Assembly (NCBI GenBank): GCA_002862085.1
Contig: PKCK01000127.1
Location: forward strand, 1-64,000
DNA: 64,000 nucleotides
Direction of reading: 5' to 3'
From: Planctomycetota bacterium
Lineage (GTDB): Bacteria; Planctomycetota; UBA1135; GCA-002686595
Part shown: positions 18,074 through 26,297 of the stretch, in pieces
How positions within the stretch are numbered: position 1 is the stretch's first letter
How the letters are laid out: every line of letters starts with the position of its first letter
Program-made: the position numbers and the translations under genes
Notes under the pieces: generated by a model
The model's input: only the letters and a program-made list of their open reading frames with translations
The model's database searches: none
Told to the model about the DNA's origin: nothing

Positions 18074-20614
18074 ATGAATCGATTCGACGTCCGCGGCACC
18101 ACCGCCGCGCTCGGCCTCGGCCTCGTCCTCGCCTCCGGTGCTGCTGCGCACGAGGACGACCCGAAGATCCTCGACCGCAAGGCACCCTTCCCCGGCACCG
18201 GCTACACGGCGGCGAATCACAGCCTCACGGGCGTCGGCAGCGTGGCGAACGCCCTCGGGTTCCCCGCGGATCGGCTGTCGCTGAACGCGTGGCTGACCCT
18301 GTCCGACCTCGGCAACGGCAACCAGAACGGCAGCGATTGCTGGGGCTACGTCTCGCCCTCGGGCCGCGAGTACGCCCTCATGTGCACGACGGGCGCCACG
18401 GTCGTCGTGGAGGTCACCAACCCGCAGAATCCCCAGGTGATCGGCCGCATCAACGGTCCGACCAGCGACTGGCGTGACGTCAAGACCTATCAGGACCGGG
18501 CCTACACGGTCAGCGAAGGTGGCTCGGGGATCCAGGTCATCGACCTGAGCCAGGTGGACAACGGCGTCGTCAGCCTCGAGCGGACGGTGACCGGCCAGGG
18601 CACGAACGCGACGCACAACATCGTCATCGACGAGGTCAGCGGCTTCCTCTACCGCGCCGGCGGCGGCAGCAACGGGCTGCGGATCTACAGCCTCGCCAAC
18701 CCCGGCAACCCCACCTTCGTCGGCCAGTACACGACCCGCTACGTGCACGACGCCCAGGTCGTGACGTACACCTCGGGTCAGTACAACGGCCGCCAGATCG
18801 CCTACTGCTGCAGCGGCTTCAACGGCGGCTCGACGGACACCGGACTGACGATCCTCGACGTCACGAACAAGTCGAACATCACGGTGCTCGGCCAGCTGAG
18901 CTACCCCGGCCGCCGGTACAGCCACCAGGGCTGGCTCAACGAGGACCGCACGCGCTTCTACCTGGGCGACGAGCTCGACGAGGGAGCGTCGGTCTCGTCG
19001 ACGACGACGCGAGTCTTCGACGTCAGCGACCCCGGCAACGCGTCCTACATCGGCGTCTTCAACAACGGCGACCCGGCGATCGGCCACAACATGTACTCGC
19101 ACAACGGGCTGCTGTTCCAGGCGAACTACACCTCGGGCCTGCGCGTGTTCGACATCGACGCCGACGACCTGAACCCGCCGGAGGTGGCCTTCTTCGACAC
19201 TGCTCCGACGTCGAGCGCCTCGAGCTTCAACGGCCTCTGGAGCTGCTACCCGTACTTCCCCAGCGGCACGATCATCGGCAGCGACATCGAGCGCGGCCTG
19301 TTCGTCTTCACCCTGGACGGGATCCAGCTCGACGTCGTCGGCGCGGCGCCGGCCATCGTGAGCCCCAACGGCGAGCAGATCACGGTCGCCGTGACGGAGC
19401 TCACCGCGGGCTCCCTCGACGCCTCGAGCGTGGCCCTCGTCTACGACATCGGCGCCGGCTTCACGAGCGTGCCGATGGCCCAGGGCGCGGGCAACACCTT
19501 CACGGCCTCCCTGCCGCCGGTCGTCTGCGGCTCGGGAGTGGACTGGTACATCACCGCGAGCACCAACGGCGGCGGGGCGACGACCCTGCCCTCGGCAGCG
19601 CCCTCGGCCCCCTTCGCGTCCGTCGCCGCGCTCGGCGAGATCGTCGTCACGTCCAACAACATGGAGTCGACCGCGGGGTGGACCGTCGGCGCCGCTGGCG
19701 ACACCGCCACGACCGGCGTCTGGGTCCGCGGCAACCCCATCGGTACGGACGCGCAGCCCGAGAACGACAACAGCTCGATCGGGGCCCAGTGCTGGTTCAC
19801 GGGCCAGGGCTCGAACGGCGGCAGCATCGGTGAGAACGACATCGACGGCGGCAGCACGACCCTCGTGACCGGGGTCATCGACATGGCGGGCCTGAACGAT
19901 CCGCAGCTGTCCTACCACCGCTGGTACTCGAACGACCAGGGAGCCAGCCCGAACGCGGACGTCTTCAGGGTGCAGATCTCCAACAACGGCGGCGCGACCT
20001 GGAGCACTCTCGAGAACGTCGGCCCGAGCGGCGCCGGCACCGCGGGCGGCTGGATCGAGGCTCGCTTCCGGGTCGCCGACGTGATCACCCCCACCGCCCA
20101 GATGCGTCTGCGCTTCATCGCTGCGGACGAAGGCGACGGCTCGATCGTGGAGGCCGGCATCGACGACTTCGAGGTCACCGACCTCGACTGCGGCCCGCCG
20201 GGTGGCGTGTACTGCGAGGGGGTGCCGAACTCGACCGGTCAGGTCGCCACGATCTCGTCGGTGGGCTCGAACTCGGTCTTCCTGAACGACCTCGTGCTCA
20301 TCGCCTCCGGGATGCCGCTGAACCAGTTCGCGCTGTTCATCGCCTCGGACAGCCAGGACTTCATCCCGAACGTCGGCGGCGGCCAGGGCAACCTGTGCAT
20401 CGGGCCAGCGGTCGGCCGATACCTGACCCAGTTCGGGAGCACCAGCTTCTTCGGGACGCTGAACCTCGTGGTCGACACCAGCGGGATCATCACCGCGAGC
20501 GGCCCCGTCGCGGCGCTGCCCGGTGACACCTTCAACTTCCAGTGCTGGTTCCGCGACGTCAATCCAGGCGCCACGTCGAACCTGACCCGGGGCTTCTCGG
20601 TGACCTTCCAGTAG
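18074..20614 (+). CDS. choice-of-anchor B family secreted protein with shared C-terminal beta domain
   Basis: The 846-residue product has a signal peptide (ALGLGLVLASGAAAHED). Residues ~30-430 resemble the choice-of-anchor B / LVIVD propeller family ('WGYVSPSGREYALMCTTG', repeated 'VFDVSDPGN.syIG' units, 'VHDAQVV'). Residues ~510-700 form a MAM/jelly-roll-like region ('NNMESTAGWTVG', 'GIDDFEVTDLDC'). Residues 713-846 form a ~134-residue beta domain that recurs at the end of the unrelated protein at 60736-63198. It is extracellular or surface-attached; the C-terminal domain may serve in export or attachment, by position only. A short AT-rich patch (about 17999-18011, CCTTTCATTAAT) in an otherwise GC-rich 137-nt leader may mark the promoter. 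A 19-bp hairpin follows the stop. Confidence 0.85.
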   Translation: MNRFDVRGTTAALGLGLVLASGAAAHEDDPKILDRKAPFPGTGYTAANHSLTGVGSVANALGFPADRLSLNAWLTLSDLGNGNQNGSDCWGYVSPSGREYALMCTTGATVVVEVTNPQNPQVIGRINGPTSDWRDVKTYQDRAYTVSEGGSGIQVIDLSQVDNGVVSLERTVTGQGTNATHNIVIDEVSGFLYRAGGGSNGLRIYSLANPGNPTFVGQYTTRYVHDAQVVTYTSGQYNGRQIAYCCSGFNGGSTDTGLTILDVTNKSNITVLGQLSYPGRRYSHQGWLNEDRTRFYLGDELDEGASVSSTTTRVFDVSDPGNASYIGVFNNGDPAIGHNMYSHNGLLFQANYTSGLRVFDIDADDLNPPEVAFFDTAPTSSASSFNGLWSCYPYFPSGTIIGSDIERGLFVFTLDGIQLDVVGAAPAIVSPNGEQITVAVTELTAGSLDASSVALVYDIGAGFTSVPMAQGAGNTFTASLPPVVCGSGVDWYITASTNGGGATTLPSAAPSAPFASVAALGEIVVTSNNMESTAGWTVGAAGDTATTGVWVRGNPIGTDAQPENDNSSIGAQCWFTGQGSNGGSIGENDIDGGSTTLVTGVIDMAGLNDPQLSYHRWYSNDQGASPNADVFRVQISNNGGATWSTLENVGPSGAGTAGGWIEARFRVADVITPTAQMRLRFIAADEGDGSIVEAGIDDFEVTDLDCGPPGGVYCEGVPNSTGQVATISSVGSNSVFLNDLVLIASGMPLNQFALFIASDSQDFIPNVGGGQGNLCIGPAVGRYLTQFGSTSFFGTLNLVVDTSGIITASGPVAALPGDTFNFQCWFRDVNPGATSNLTRGFSVTFQ

Positions 20615-20635
20615 GCCCGCGACAGCTCTTTCGCG

Positions 20636-20677
20636 ACGAGGCCGCCCGGCGCGCATGTGCGCGCCGGGCGGCCTCGT
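20636..20677. terminator. 19-bp perfect hairpin between convergent genes
   Basis: ACGAGGCCGCCCGGCGCGC (20636-20654) and its exact complement (20659-20677) enclose a 4-nt loop ATGT. It lies 22 nt after the + strand stop and 22 nt after the - strand stop, centred between two convergent genes. There is no T tract, so it is either a Rho-assisted or stem-only bidirectional terminator. Confidence 0.75.
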
Positions 20678-20699
20678 CCGTCCCCGGAGGTGCAGCGCG

Positions 20700-22442
20700 C
20701 TACCAGCTGACCACCTGCGCCGCCGAGACCGCCATCGGCGTGAAGGGCGGGAGGCCACCGAGCGAGTTGAAGCTCTCGTCGTACTGCCAGTTGCGGATCG
20801 GCGCGGTGTAGCGATCGGACCCGTAGCGCCAGTCGCCGGTGGCGTGCTGGCTGTCGTAGATGTTCACGAAAGAGCCGGAGATGTTGCAGGGGACCCCCGA
20901 CCACTTCTCGTGGAAGCGCGGGAGGTTCTCGAGCCCGCCGTTGTAGCGGTCCGGCTCGCTCTCGTAGCTCCCGGTGATCATCGCGAAGTTGAAGGTGGTC
21001 TCCGTCGCCCTGGGGAGCCTGCCGGGGGACTTGGTCCCGTCCCACGCGTTCGACAGCAGGTTGATGGCGTCACCGATGACCGCGGCGCCCTTCTTGTCGG
21101 TCGTGTTGTAGTCGCCGTGGACGTACACGGGGCCCTGCGACGCGACCGTCAGGGCCGTCGGGAGCTCGGCCCCGTTCGTCAGCAGGACGCCCTTCGCCTC
21201 GGTCCCGGTCCCGGTGCCCTCGTGGGCCGCGTAGATCAGGCCGTTGCCCGGCGTGAAGCCCGTCGCGGCGAGCGCGGCGACGTCGATCTGAATGACGGGA
21301 ACGTCCTCCGGCGCGCTGTCCGACTGGCGCATGTCGGGCACTCCCGTCAGCGTCACCGCGGGCGCGATGTCGTCGGTGACGTCGTTCCCCTCGGCGTCGG
21401 TCGCCGTGAAGGTCTGCCCGCCCTCGTCGACGACGATCGCCAGGCCCGCGTTCGCGTGGTAGTACCCCTTCTCGAACTCCCCCGAACCTGGAGCGGTCTC
21501 CTCCCAGAGCTGGATGGAGCCGATCTCCGGTGTCACCGCTTCTCCGATACCGTGCTGGCCGGTCATGACCGTCGCGCCCTCGACACCGTATCCGGCGGGG
21601 GCGCCCCAGAGCTCCTGGGAGCCGAACTCGAAGGGCAGGTAGTCTCCCCCGTCGAGGAGGTCGCCGTCGCCGTTCGCGTCGTAGCCGTCACGGAAGGCGC
21701 TGTCGTAGCCCGAGATCGAACGCGCCGCCAGCTGAGACTTGGAGAGCATGCGCTCGAAGAGGCGCGGTTCGGAGGCGTCGAAGGGGTTCTCCACGTACTT
21801 GCGGATGTCCACGTTGCCGCTGGCGACGTTCCCGTTCTTCTTCGCGCGGTAGATGTCCCCCACGGCCCGGACGTAGTTCGTGTCGAAGGTGATCGTCGAT
21901 TCGCCACCCAGGTACATGTCGGCGTTCGAGTGGACGCGGCCGCGCAAGGTCATGTCGGGCCCGGCGTGGATCTCCAGGTCGTCTCCGTAGAAGACGGCGA
22001 ACTGGAAGAGAGGCATCCACTCGACGTTGACGATGCGGTGGGCCGCGGCGCTCGCGCCGGCGGCCCGAGCTCGTGTCTCGATCTCGTAGGGCTGGACGAG
22101 CCGCACGATCCCGGAGGCCTCGGTGAAGGTCTGCTGGGCCCCGAGCTCCGACACCTCGAAATCGACGGCGGCGCCGCCGACGTCGATCTGCCCCACGGTC
22201 GCCGGTTCCCGCCAGGCTGCGAGGGAGACCCGCAGATCCTTCTCCGCGGCCGCGAGCGCCCCCTCGGCGAGGAGTCGGGCGCGCGAGGTCCCCTCCTTGA
22301 CCTCCGACTGCCGATCACTGACCGAGGCCATGGCGAACATCACGGAGACCATGCTCGCCACGACGAAGGTGCCGAAGACCGCGTACATGAGGGCGACACC
22401 CCTCTGCGAGCCCGCGGGCCCTGATCCGATCCTTGTCTTCAT
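20700..22442 (-). CDS. PilX-like minor pilin-associated protein, enlarged
   Basis: The ATG at 22442 is preceded by GGAGAGAAG, a good ribosome binding site. The 580-residue protein begins with a short basic leader and a single hydrophobic N-terminal helix (GVALMYAVFGTFVVASMVSVMFAM) of the PilX N-terminal type, with an ERQ-like position followed by 'LLAEGALAAAEKDL'. The rest is a long exported beta-rich domain with 'VFYGDDLEIHAGPDMTLRGRVHSNADMYLG', a signature of proteins annotated as pilus-assembly PilX or collar-like in planctomycetes. Typical PilX is ~200 residues, so most of this protein is extra ectodomain. It is the third gene of a minor-pilin operon. A role in initiating or capping a type IV pilus or type II secretion pseudopilus is inferred. 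Confidence 0.78.
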   Translation of the reverse strand: MKTRIGSGPAGSQRGVALMYAVFGTFVVASMVSVMFAMASVSDRQSEVKEGTSRARLLAEGALAAAEKDLRVSLAAWREPATVGQIDVGGAAVDFEVSELGAQQTFTEASGIVRLVQPYEIETRARAAGASAAAHRIVNVEWMPLFQFAVFYGDDLEIHAGPDMTLRGRVHSNADMYLGGESTITFDTNYVRAVGDIYRAKKNGNVASGNVDIRKYVENPFDASEPRLFERMLSKSQLAARSISGYDSAFRDGYDANGDGDLLDGGDYLPFEFGSQELWGAPAGYGVEGATVMTGQHGIGEAVTPEIGSIQLWEETAPGSGEFEKGYYHANAGLAIVVDEGGQTFTATDAEGNDVTDDIAPAVTLTGVPDMRQSDSAPEDVPVIQIDVAALAATGFTPGNGLIYAAHEGTGTGTEAKGVLLTNGAELPTALTVASQGPVYVHGDYNTTDKKGAAVIGDAINLLSNAWDGTKSPGRLPRATETTFNFAMITGSYESEPDRYNGGLENLPRFHEKWSGVPCNISGSFVNIYDSQHATGDWRYGSDRYTAPIRNWQYDESFNSLGGLPPFTPMAVSAAQVVSW

Positions 22443-22489
22443 GTCTTCTCTCCGGCGCCGCCGAGCGCCTGTTCCTGATCCTCACGCGC

Positions 22490-22512
22490 GGCACGCCCGA
22501 GCCGGGCGCGCC
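22490..22512 (-). other. intercistronic hairpin between PilW-like and PilX-like genes
   Basis: On the - strand GGCGCGCCCG and CGGGCGTGCC pair over a 3-nt loop, with one G-T wobble. It occupies most of the 76-nt spacer and could attenuate or protect the operon mRNA. There is no T tract. Confidence 0.55.
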
Positions 22513-22518
22513 GATGAC

Positions 22519-23331
22519 TCAGCTGTTCCGCAGGCGCACCGTCGACTCGATCCGCGAGCGATAGACCTTCCCGTCCGAACCGCGGACCCGGAAGAAGAGG
22601 CGCACGCGCACCGTCCCACCGGGGATCGTGAAACCCGAGGAGGCGGACGTGTCGAACTGGATGCGCTCGACGCCGCGGGCGAGCACCTGGCGTTCACGGG
22701 GGCGGCCGGCGACGCTGCTGACCATTCTCACCAGTTCGTTCTCCCCTCCCGGCCCGGTGGCGGTCACCTGATAGCTCACGTCGGCGTGGCTCCAGACGAG
22801 CCGGGTGTCCGGGTGGATGGACGCCAGCGAGGGGTGCCAGAGCCTGCCCACGTCCAACAGGTCGTCAGTGGGCACGCCGTCCTTGTTGCGGTCGAGCTCC
22901 GGCGTTCCGTCGGCGTCCGCGTCGAGCTCGGGGCGGCCGTCTCCGTCGAGATCGGAGGGGAGGCAGAGGACGATCGAGCGCATGACGCCGAAGTCCGCGT
23001 CCCCGGGCGCCGCGGCCATCTGCCCCGGCACATGGTCGTGTTGTTCGAAGCCCGGCCCCGCCTCGCCCGCCTCGAACACGTGCGGATACTCACGGCCGTT
23101 CACCTCGACGAAGCCCGAACGCCGCAGGTCGCCGAGGATCCTGGACATCGCGCGCTCGCTCTGGCGGAAGATCTCACCCTCGATGTTCCCGACCTCGGTC
23201 ACAGCGCTGGAGGCCGTGCTCGCGCCGATCAGCATCTGCGCGAGGATCGCGAGGATCGTCACGCCGATGACCATCTCGAGCAGGGTCGAGCCGGCGCGCC
23301 GCCGACCAGCGTTCGATGCCTGGCGTCTCAT
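22519..23331 (-). CDS. PilW-like minor pilin
   Basis: The 270-residue product has a class III-type prepilin signal: a basic leader, then G/STLLEMVIGVTILAIL with Glu at the +5-like position, the expected prepilin peptidase cleavage site and hydrophobic assembly helix. The ectodomain contains a stretch with Asp-rich 'DLDGDGRPELDADADGTPELDRNKDG', a calcium-binding dockerin/EF-like pattern. Similar type IV minor pilins (PilW/PilJ) are 200-300 residues. The start overlaps the stop of the PilV-like gene (ATGA, 23328-23331). It probably acts with its two neighbours in priming a pilus or pseudopilus. Confidence 0.85.
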   Translation of the reverse strand: MRRQASNAGRRRAGSTLLEMVIGVTILAILAQMLIGASTASSAVTEVGNIEGEIFRQSERAMSRILGDLRRSGFVEVNGREYPHVFEAGEAGPGFEQHDHVPGQMAAAPGDADFGVMRSIVLCLPSDLDGDGRPELDADADGTPELDRNKDGVPTDDLLDVGRLWHPSLASIHPDTRLVWSHADVSYQVTATGPGGENELVRMVSSVAGRPRERQVLARGVERIQFDTSASSGFTIPGGTVRVRLFFRVRGSDGKVYRSRIESTVRLRNS

Positions 23332-23777
23332 CGGATCCGGATGGTCGTGAGCCGCATGGACCTGGCCCGGCTGCGCCGGTCGTTCCAGGTCGCCACCAGA
23401 TCGATCTGGAGAGGATCGGGCGCCACGCCATCCTCCCCCAGGCCCGGGTAGCTGGGGACGATGCGCTCCGCGTCGAGGTGGAGGCCTTCGAAGCCAGGGA
23501 TCGGCTCCCCGGCGGGGAAGGCGACCGGGATCTCGTCAGCGGTCCGGGTCAGGACCTCTTCCATGCAGACCTCGAGGTCGGTCATCGCGACGGCGGCGTC
23601 CCGGCTCGACTCGATCAGCACGAAGCTCTGGACCTGGGACGAGAAGGCCGCGAGAGTGGCCACGAGCAGCACGCCGATCGCGACGGTCAGCTCCAGCAAG
23701 GAGAAGCCCGCGGCGGCCGAGGAGCGCGGTCGCGCACCCGGCAGCCTGCGCTGCGCTGTTGATCGGTCCCCTTGCAT
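23328..23777 (-). CDS. PilV-like minor pilin
   Basis: The ATG at 23777 gives 149 residues: a 24-residue basic leader, then G/FSLLELTVAIGVLLVATLAAF, a textbook N-methylation/prepilin cleavage motif with Glu at +5. An upstream extension of the frame to 23957 has no pilin features and is rejected. The short ectodomain contains 'VCMEEVLTRTADEIPVAFP'. It is the first gene of the minor-pilin operon, coupled to the next by a 4-nt overlap. No major pilin, PilB, PilC or PilD is in the window, so the machine is encoded elsewhere. Confidence 0.85.
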   Translation of the reverse strand: MQGDRSTAQRRLPGARPRSSAAAGFSLLELTVAIGVLLVATLAAFSSQVQSFVLIESSRDAAVAMTDLEVCMEEVLTRTADEIPVAFPAGEPIPGFEGLHLDAERIVPSYPGLGEDGVAPDPLQIDLVATWNDRRSRARSMRLTTIRIR

Positions 23778-23821
23778 CGAGCTGCCCTCAGCTGCCTCGA
23801 CGCCCCGGGGCGTACCGCGGT

Positions 23822-23842
23822 GAGTCTTCCCCTCGAAGACTC
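23822..23842 (-). promoter_or_regulatory. hairpin in the leader of the minor-pilin operon
   Basis: GAGTCTTC (23822-23829) and GAAGACTC (23835-23842) form a perfect 8-bp stem with loop CCCTC, 45 nt upstream of the PilV-like start. It could be an operator or a leader structure. The rest of the 231-nt spacer 23778-24008 shows no gene. Confidence 0.4.
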
Positions 23843-23945
23843 GTGACCCGGCGCGCACCCTCCCAGGGCGTACGGTGTCGCCCTGCTCACGGGAGGGCGC
23901 GCCGACGCCGGCCCCGTGACGAGCGCGGAAACCTACCCCCGAATC

Positions 23946-23970
23946 GGCGCCTGTCAAAAAAAAGGCGCGG
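23946..23970 (-). terminator. T8 tract with flanking GGCGC arms downstream of larE
   Basis: An A8 run (23956-23963; T8 on the - strand) lies 46 nt beyond the larE stop. GGCGCC and GGCGCG flank it, and a weak CGCG stem precedes the T run on the - strand. A homopolymer of eight is rare in this GC-rich sequence, so it probably ends the rlmI-to-larE transcript. Confidence 0.45.
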
Positions 23971-24008
23971 ATCGAACGCGTGACCGACTCGAAGCGAGCC
24001 AGCCAGGA

Positions 24009-24800
24009 TCAAAGCTGGCCGTAGACCGCCAGCTCGTGGCTCTCGAAGCCCGCCTCGGCGAGGACCGCCTCGATCCGGGAACTCACCTCCCGGGCGCGGA
24101 CCTCCTCGTCCGCGCCGACCTCCACGCGCGCGTGGGTCCCGTGGTGCCGGACCCGTAGCACCCGGAAGCCGAGCCCCTTGAGCCCGGCCTCCGCCGTCTC
24201 CACGCGGGCCAGCCGCTCGGGCGTCACCTCCGTCCCCACCGGGATCCGCGACGCCAGGCAGGCGGACGCCGGTTTGTCGGCCACGGGCAGCCCATGGAGC
24301 GCCGCGTAGCGCCGGACGTCCTCCTTCCCGAACCCCGCGGCGCTCAGCGGCGCCACGACGCCGAACTCCCTCGCCGCGCGGGCGCCGGGCCGGTCATCGC
24401 TCCAGTCGTCGACGATCTCGCCGAAGGCGAGGCAGGGGAATCGCTCCGAGCGTGCGAAGGACTCCATCGCCCGGAAGAGGGCTGCCTTGCAGAAGTAGCA
24501 GCGGTCGCCGGCGTTCGCGCGGTACGCGGGATCATCACCTTCGTCCGTGCGGACCTCGACCAGACGCGCACCGATCGACTCCGCGACCTCACGCGCTTCG
24601 TGGAGCTCGGCGCGCGGCAGGCTCGGCGAATCCGCGATGACAGCCACCCCGTCCCGCTCACCGAGAACCCTGTGCGCCGCGTGCAGGAGGACCGTCGAGT
24701 CGACGCCCCCGCTGAACGCCACCGCCACGCGGCCGAGCCCGGCCAGCACCTCGTCGAGGCGCGCGACCCGGGCGTCGAATTCGCGGTCGGTGGTGGCCAT
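24009..24800 (-). CDS. larE: LarE-type ATP-dependent sacrificial sulfur transferase
   Basis: The 263-residue product matches LarE, which adenylates and thiolates pyridinium-3,5-biscarboxylic acid mononucleotide to make the nickel-pincer cofactor. It has the PP-loop SGGVDS (30-35), the conserved CYFCK (101-105) and PASACLASR with Cys181 at the position of the family's sacrificial or cluster-binding cysteine. The length is typical (~260-275). It is the last gene of a - strand operon, 15 nt after the gamma carbonic anhydrase. LarB and LarC, the partners for cofactor synthesis, are not in the window, so use of the cofactor is unproven. The related ExsB/NAD synthase families are less likely given the CYFCK and CLASR motifs. 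Confidence 0.88.
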   Translation of the reverse strand: MATTDREFDARVARLDEVLAGLGRVAVAFSGGVDSTVLLHAAHRVLGERDGVAVIADSPSLPRAELHEAREVAESIGARLVEVRTDEGDDPAYRANAGDRCYFCKAALFRAMESFARSERFPCLAFGEIVDDWSDDRPGARAAREFGVVAPLSAAGFGKEDVRRYAALHGLPVADKPASACLASRIPVGTEVTPERLARVETAEAGLKGLGFRVLRVRHHGTHARVEVGADEEVRAREVSSRIEAVLAEAGFESHELAVYGQL

Positions 24801-24815
24801 GGCACAGCTCGCGCC

Positions 24816-25337
24816 TCAGAGGTACTGCTGGACCTTCGCGACGTAGCCGTCGGCGCTGCGACGAATCGCTGCGACCTGCTCGTCGGTGACCTCACGCACG
24901 ATCTTCGCCGGCACGCCGACGACGAGCGAGCGCGGCGGAACGACCATCCCCTCCTTGATCACTGCGCCGGCGCCGATGATCGACTCCTCGCCGATGACGG
25001 AGCCGCCGAGGAGGATCGCCCCCATCCCGACGAGACAGCGATCGCCCACCTGCGCCCCGTGGAGGACGCAGCGATGCCCGATCGTCACCTCCTCGCCGAT
25101 GACGTTCGGTACGTCGACGTCCGCGTGGATCATCGAGAGGTCCTGGACGTTGCTCCGGGCGCCGATGTGGATCGAGGCGTCGTCGCCGCGCAGGACGCAG
25201 CCGAACCAGACGCTGACCTCGGCCTCGAGGGCGAGACGGCCCGTCAGGGTCGCGCTCTCCGCGGCGAAGGCCCCGCTCTTTAGCCGGCGGAAGCGGGCGG
25301 CGCCCGGGAAGACGGTGATCGGATCGTGTTCGGTCAT
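24816..25337 (-). CDS. gamma carbonic anhydrase-family hexapeptide protein
   Basis: The 173-residue left-handed beta-helix protein has hexapeptide repeats from about 30 to 140. The three metal-ligand histidines of gamma carbonic anhydrases are present: His71 (SMIHAD), His88 and His93 (IGHRCVLHG). The family acts as homotrimers with Zn or Fe between subunits; many members, including YrdA/PaaY types, have little or no CO2 hydration activity, so the reaction is uncertain. It lies between the CPBP protease (18 nt) and larE (15 nt) in one operon. Confidence 0.88.
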   Translation of the reverse strand: MTEHDPITVFPGAARFRRLKSGAFAAESATLTGRLALEAEVSVWFGCVLRGDDASIHIGARSNVQDLSMIHADVDVPNVIGEEVTIGHRCVLHGAQVGDRCLVGMGAILLGGSVIGEESIIGAGAVIKEGMVVPPRSLVVGVPAKIVREVTDEQVAAIRRSADGYVAKVQQYL

Positions 25338-25355
25338 GGTCGGCGCGCCCCGACG

Positions 25356-26291
25356 TTACTGGACGCCGAGCGACTGCAGGAGCAGGACCGCTCCGTTGTG
25401 AGTGCCGTGAATCAACCAGCAGACGAGGAGACTTCGCGTCCGCAGCTTCACCAGAGCCATCGCCACGGCGAGAGTGAAGATCACCGGCGCGGCGGCGACG
25501 CCGTGCAGGATCGCGAAGGCGAAGCTGGAGAGAACGACCCCGGCCGCCGTGCCCAGCCTGCTCGAGAGGATCTCCAGGAGGAAGCCCCGGAAGATCACCT
25601 CTTCGAGCAGCGGGATGAGCAGCACGGCGAAGAAGGCGACCTGCAGCGGCTGCGAGTCGATCTGCTCCTGGATCGCGAGGGCGACGTCCTGGGCCGGGAC
25701 CTCCTGCCCGCCGAACGCGTAGACGGCGACGTTCGCCACCGCGGCCGCGATCAGGAAGGGGACGGCGAGGACGTAGCTGGACAGCCCGGCGGCGGCGCGC
25801 CCCAGCGGGAAGCGCGCGGGCGCGAAGCGCGCCAGCCCGAGCGAGGCCAGGCCATCGGCGCGCCGGCGCGCGGTGAGACCGATGAGCAGCGCCACGAAGA
25901 GGAACGAGGCGCTCGTCACCGCCGCTTGCTCGAGGAAGGACAACCCCTCGACGACCTGATCGAGCACCTCCTGCTCCTCGGGCCATTCACCGTGGACGAG
26001 GAAGACCGCCGCCTGCACCGCGACGACCTGGGAGAGAGCCAGTCCCACGATCACCGCGAAGAGATCCGTCCACAGGAACGAGGCGCGCGAGGGCGGCGAG
26101 GGAGCCACGCAGCCCCGAACGATCGCCTGACGCAGGGGAACGAGGAACAGGCCGAGGAGCGCGGCCGCTCCGGCCATGCCGAGGAGCGCTGCAGGATTCT
26201 CGAGGAGCTGCTCGAGCGCGGCGGCGCGTTCCGCCGCCTCGTCCTGGAGCGCGGCGAGCGGTCTCGCCAGAGGTGGGGTCGCGAACATCAC
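25356..26291 (-). CDS. CPBP-family intramembrane metalloprotease
   Basis: The 311-residue product has about seven or eight hydrophobic segments and the Abi/CPBP signature: EEVIFRG (230-236), His263 in ILHG and a C-terminal His295/Asn299 region (WLIHGTHNG). These are the residues that ligate the metal in Rce1/CPBP enzymes. The substrate is unknown; bacterial members act in bacteriocin immunity, protein maturation or cell-envelope processes. It sits 6 nt after thiG in the operon. Its N-terminal ~70 residues are an Ala/Glu-rich segment plus one membrane helix outside the core. Confidence 0.88.
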   Translation of the reverse strand: MMFATPPLARPLAALQDEAAERAAALEQLLENPAALLGMAGAAALLGLFLVPLRQAIVRGCVAPSPPSRASFLWTDLFAVIVGLALSQVVAVQAAVFLVHGEWPEEQEVLDQVVEGLSFLEQAAVTSASFLFVALLIGLTARRRADGLASLGLARFAPARFPLGRAAAGLSSYVLAVPFLIAAAVANVAVYAFGGQEVPAQDVALAIQEQIDSQPLQVAFFAVLLIPLLEEVIFRGFLLEILSSRLGTAAGVVLSSFAFAILHGVAAAPVIFTLAVAMALVKLRTRSLLVCWLIHGTHNGAVLLLQSLGVQ

Positions 26292-26297
26292 GCCCGA

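Noticed and set aside
17996-20758. A 920-codon open frame on the - strand opposite the choice-of-anchor B gene
   Set aside because: It is a GC-driven antisense shadow: the + strand frame has a signal peptide and recognisable domains, whereas this frame shows repetitive Arg/Val/Asp composition and no family motif.
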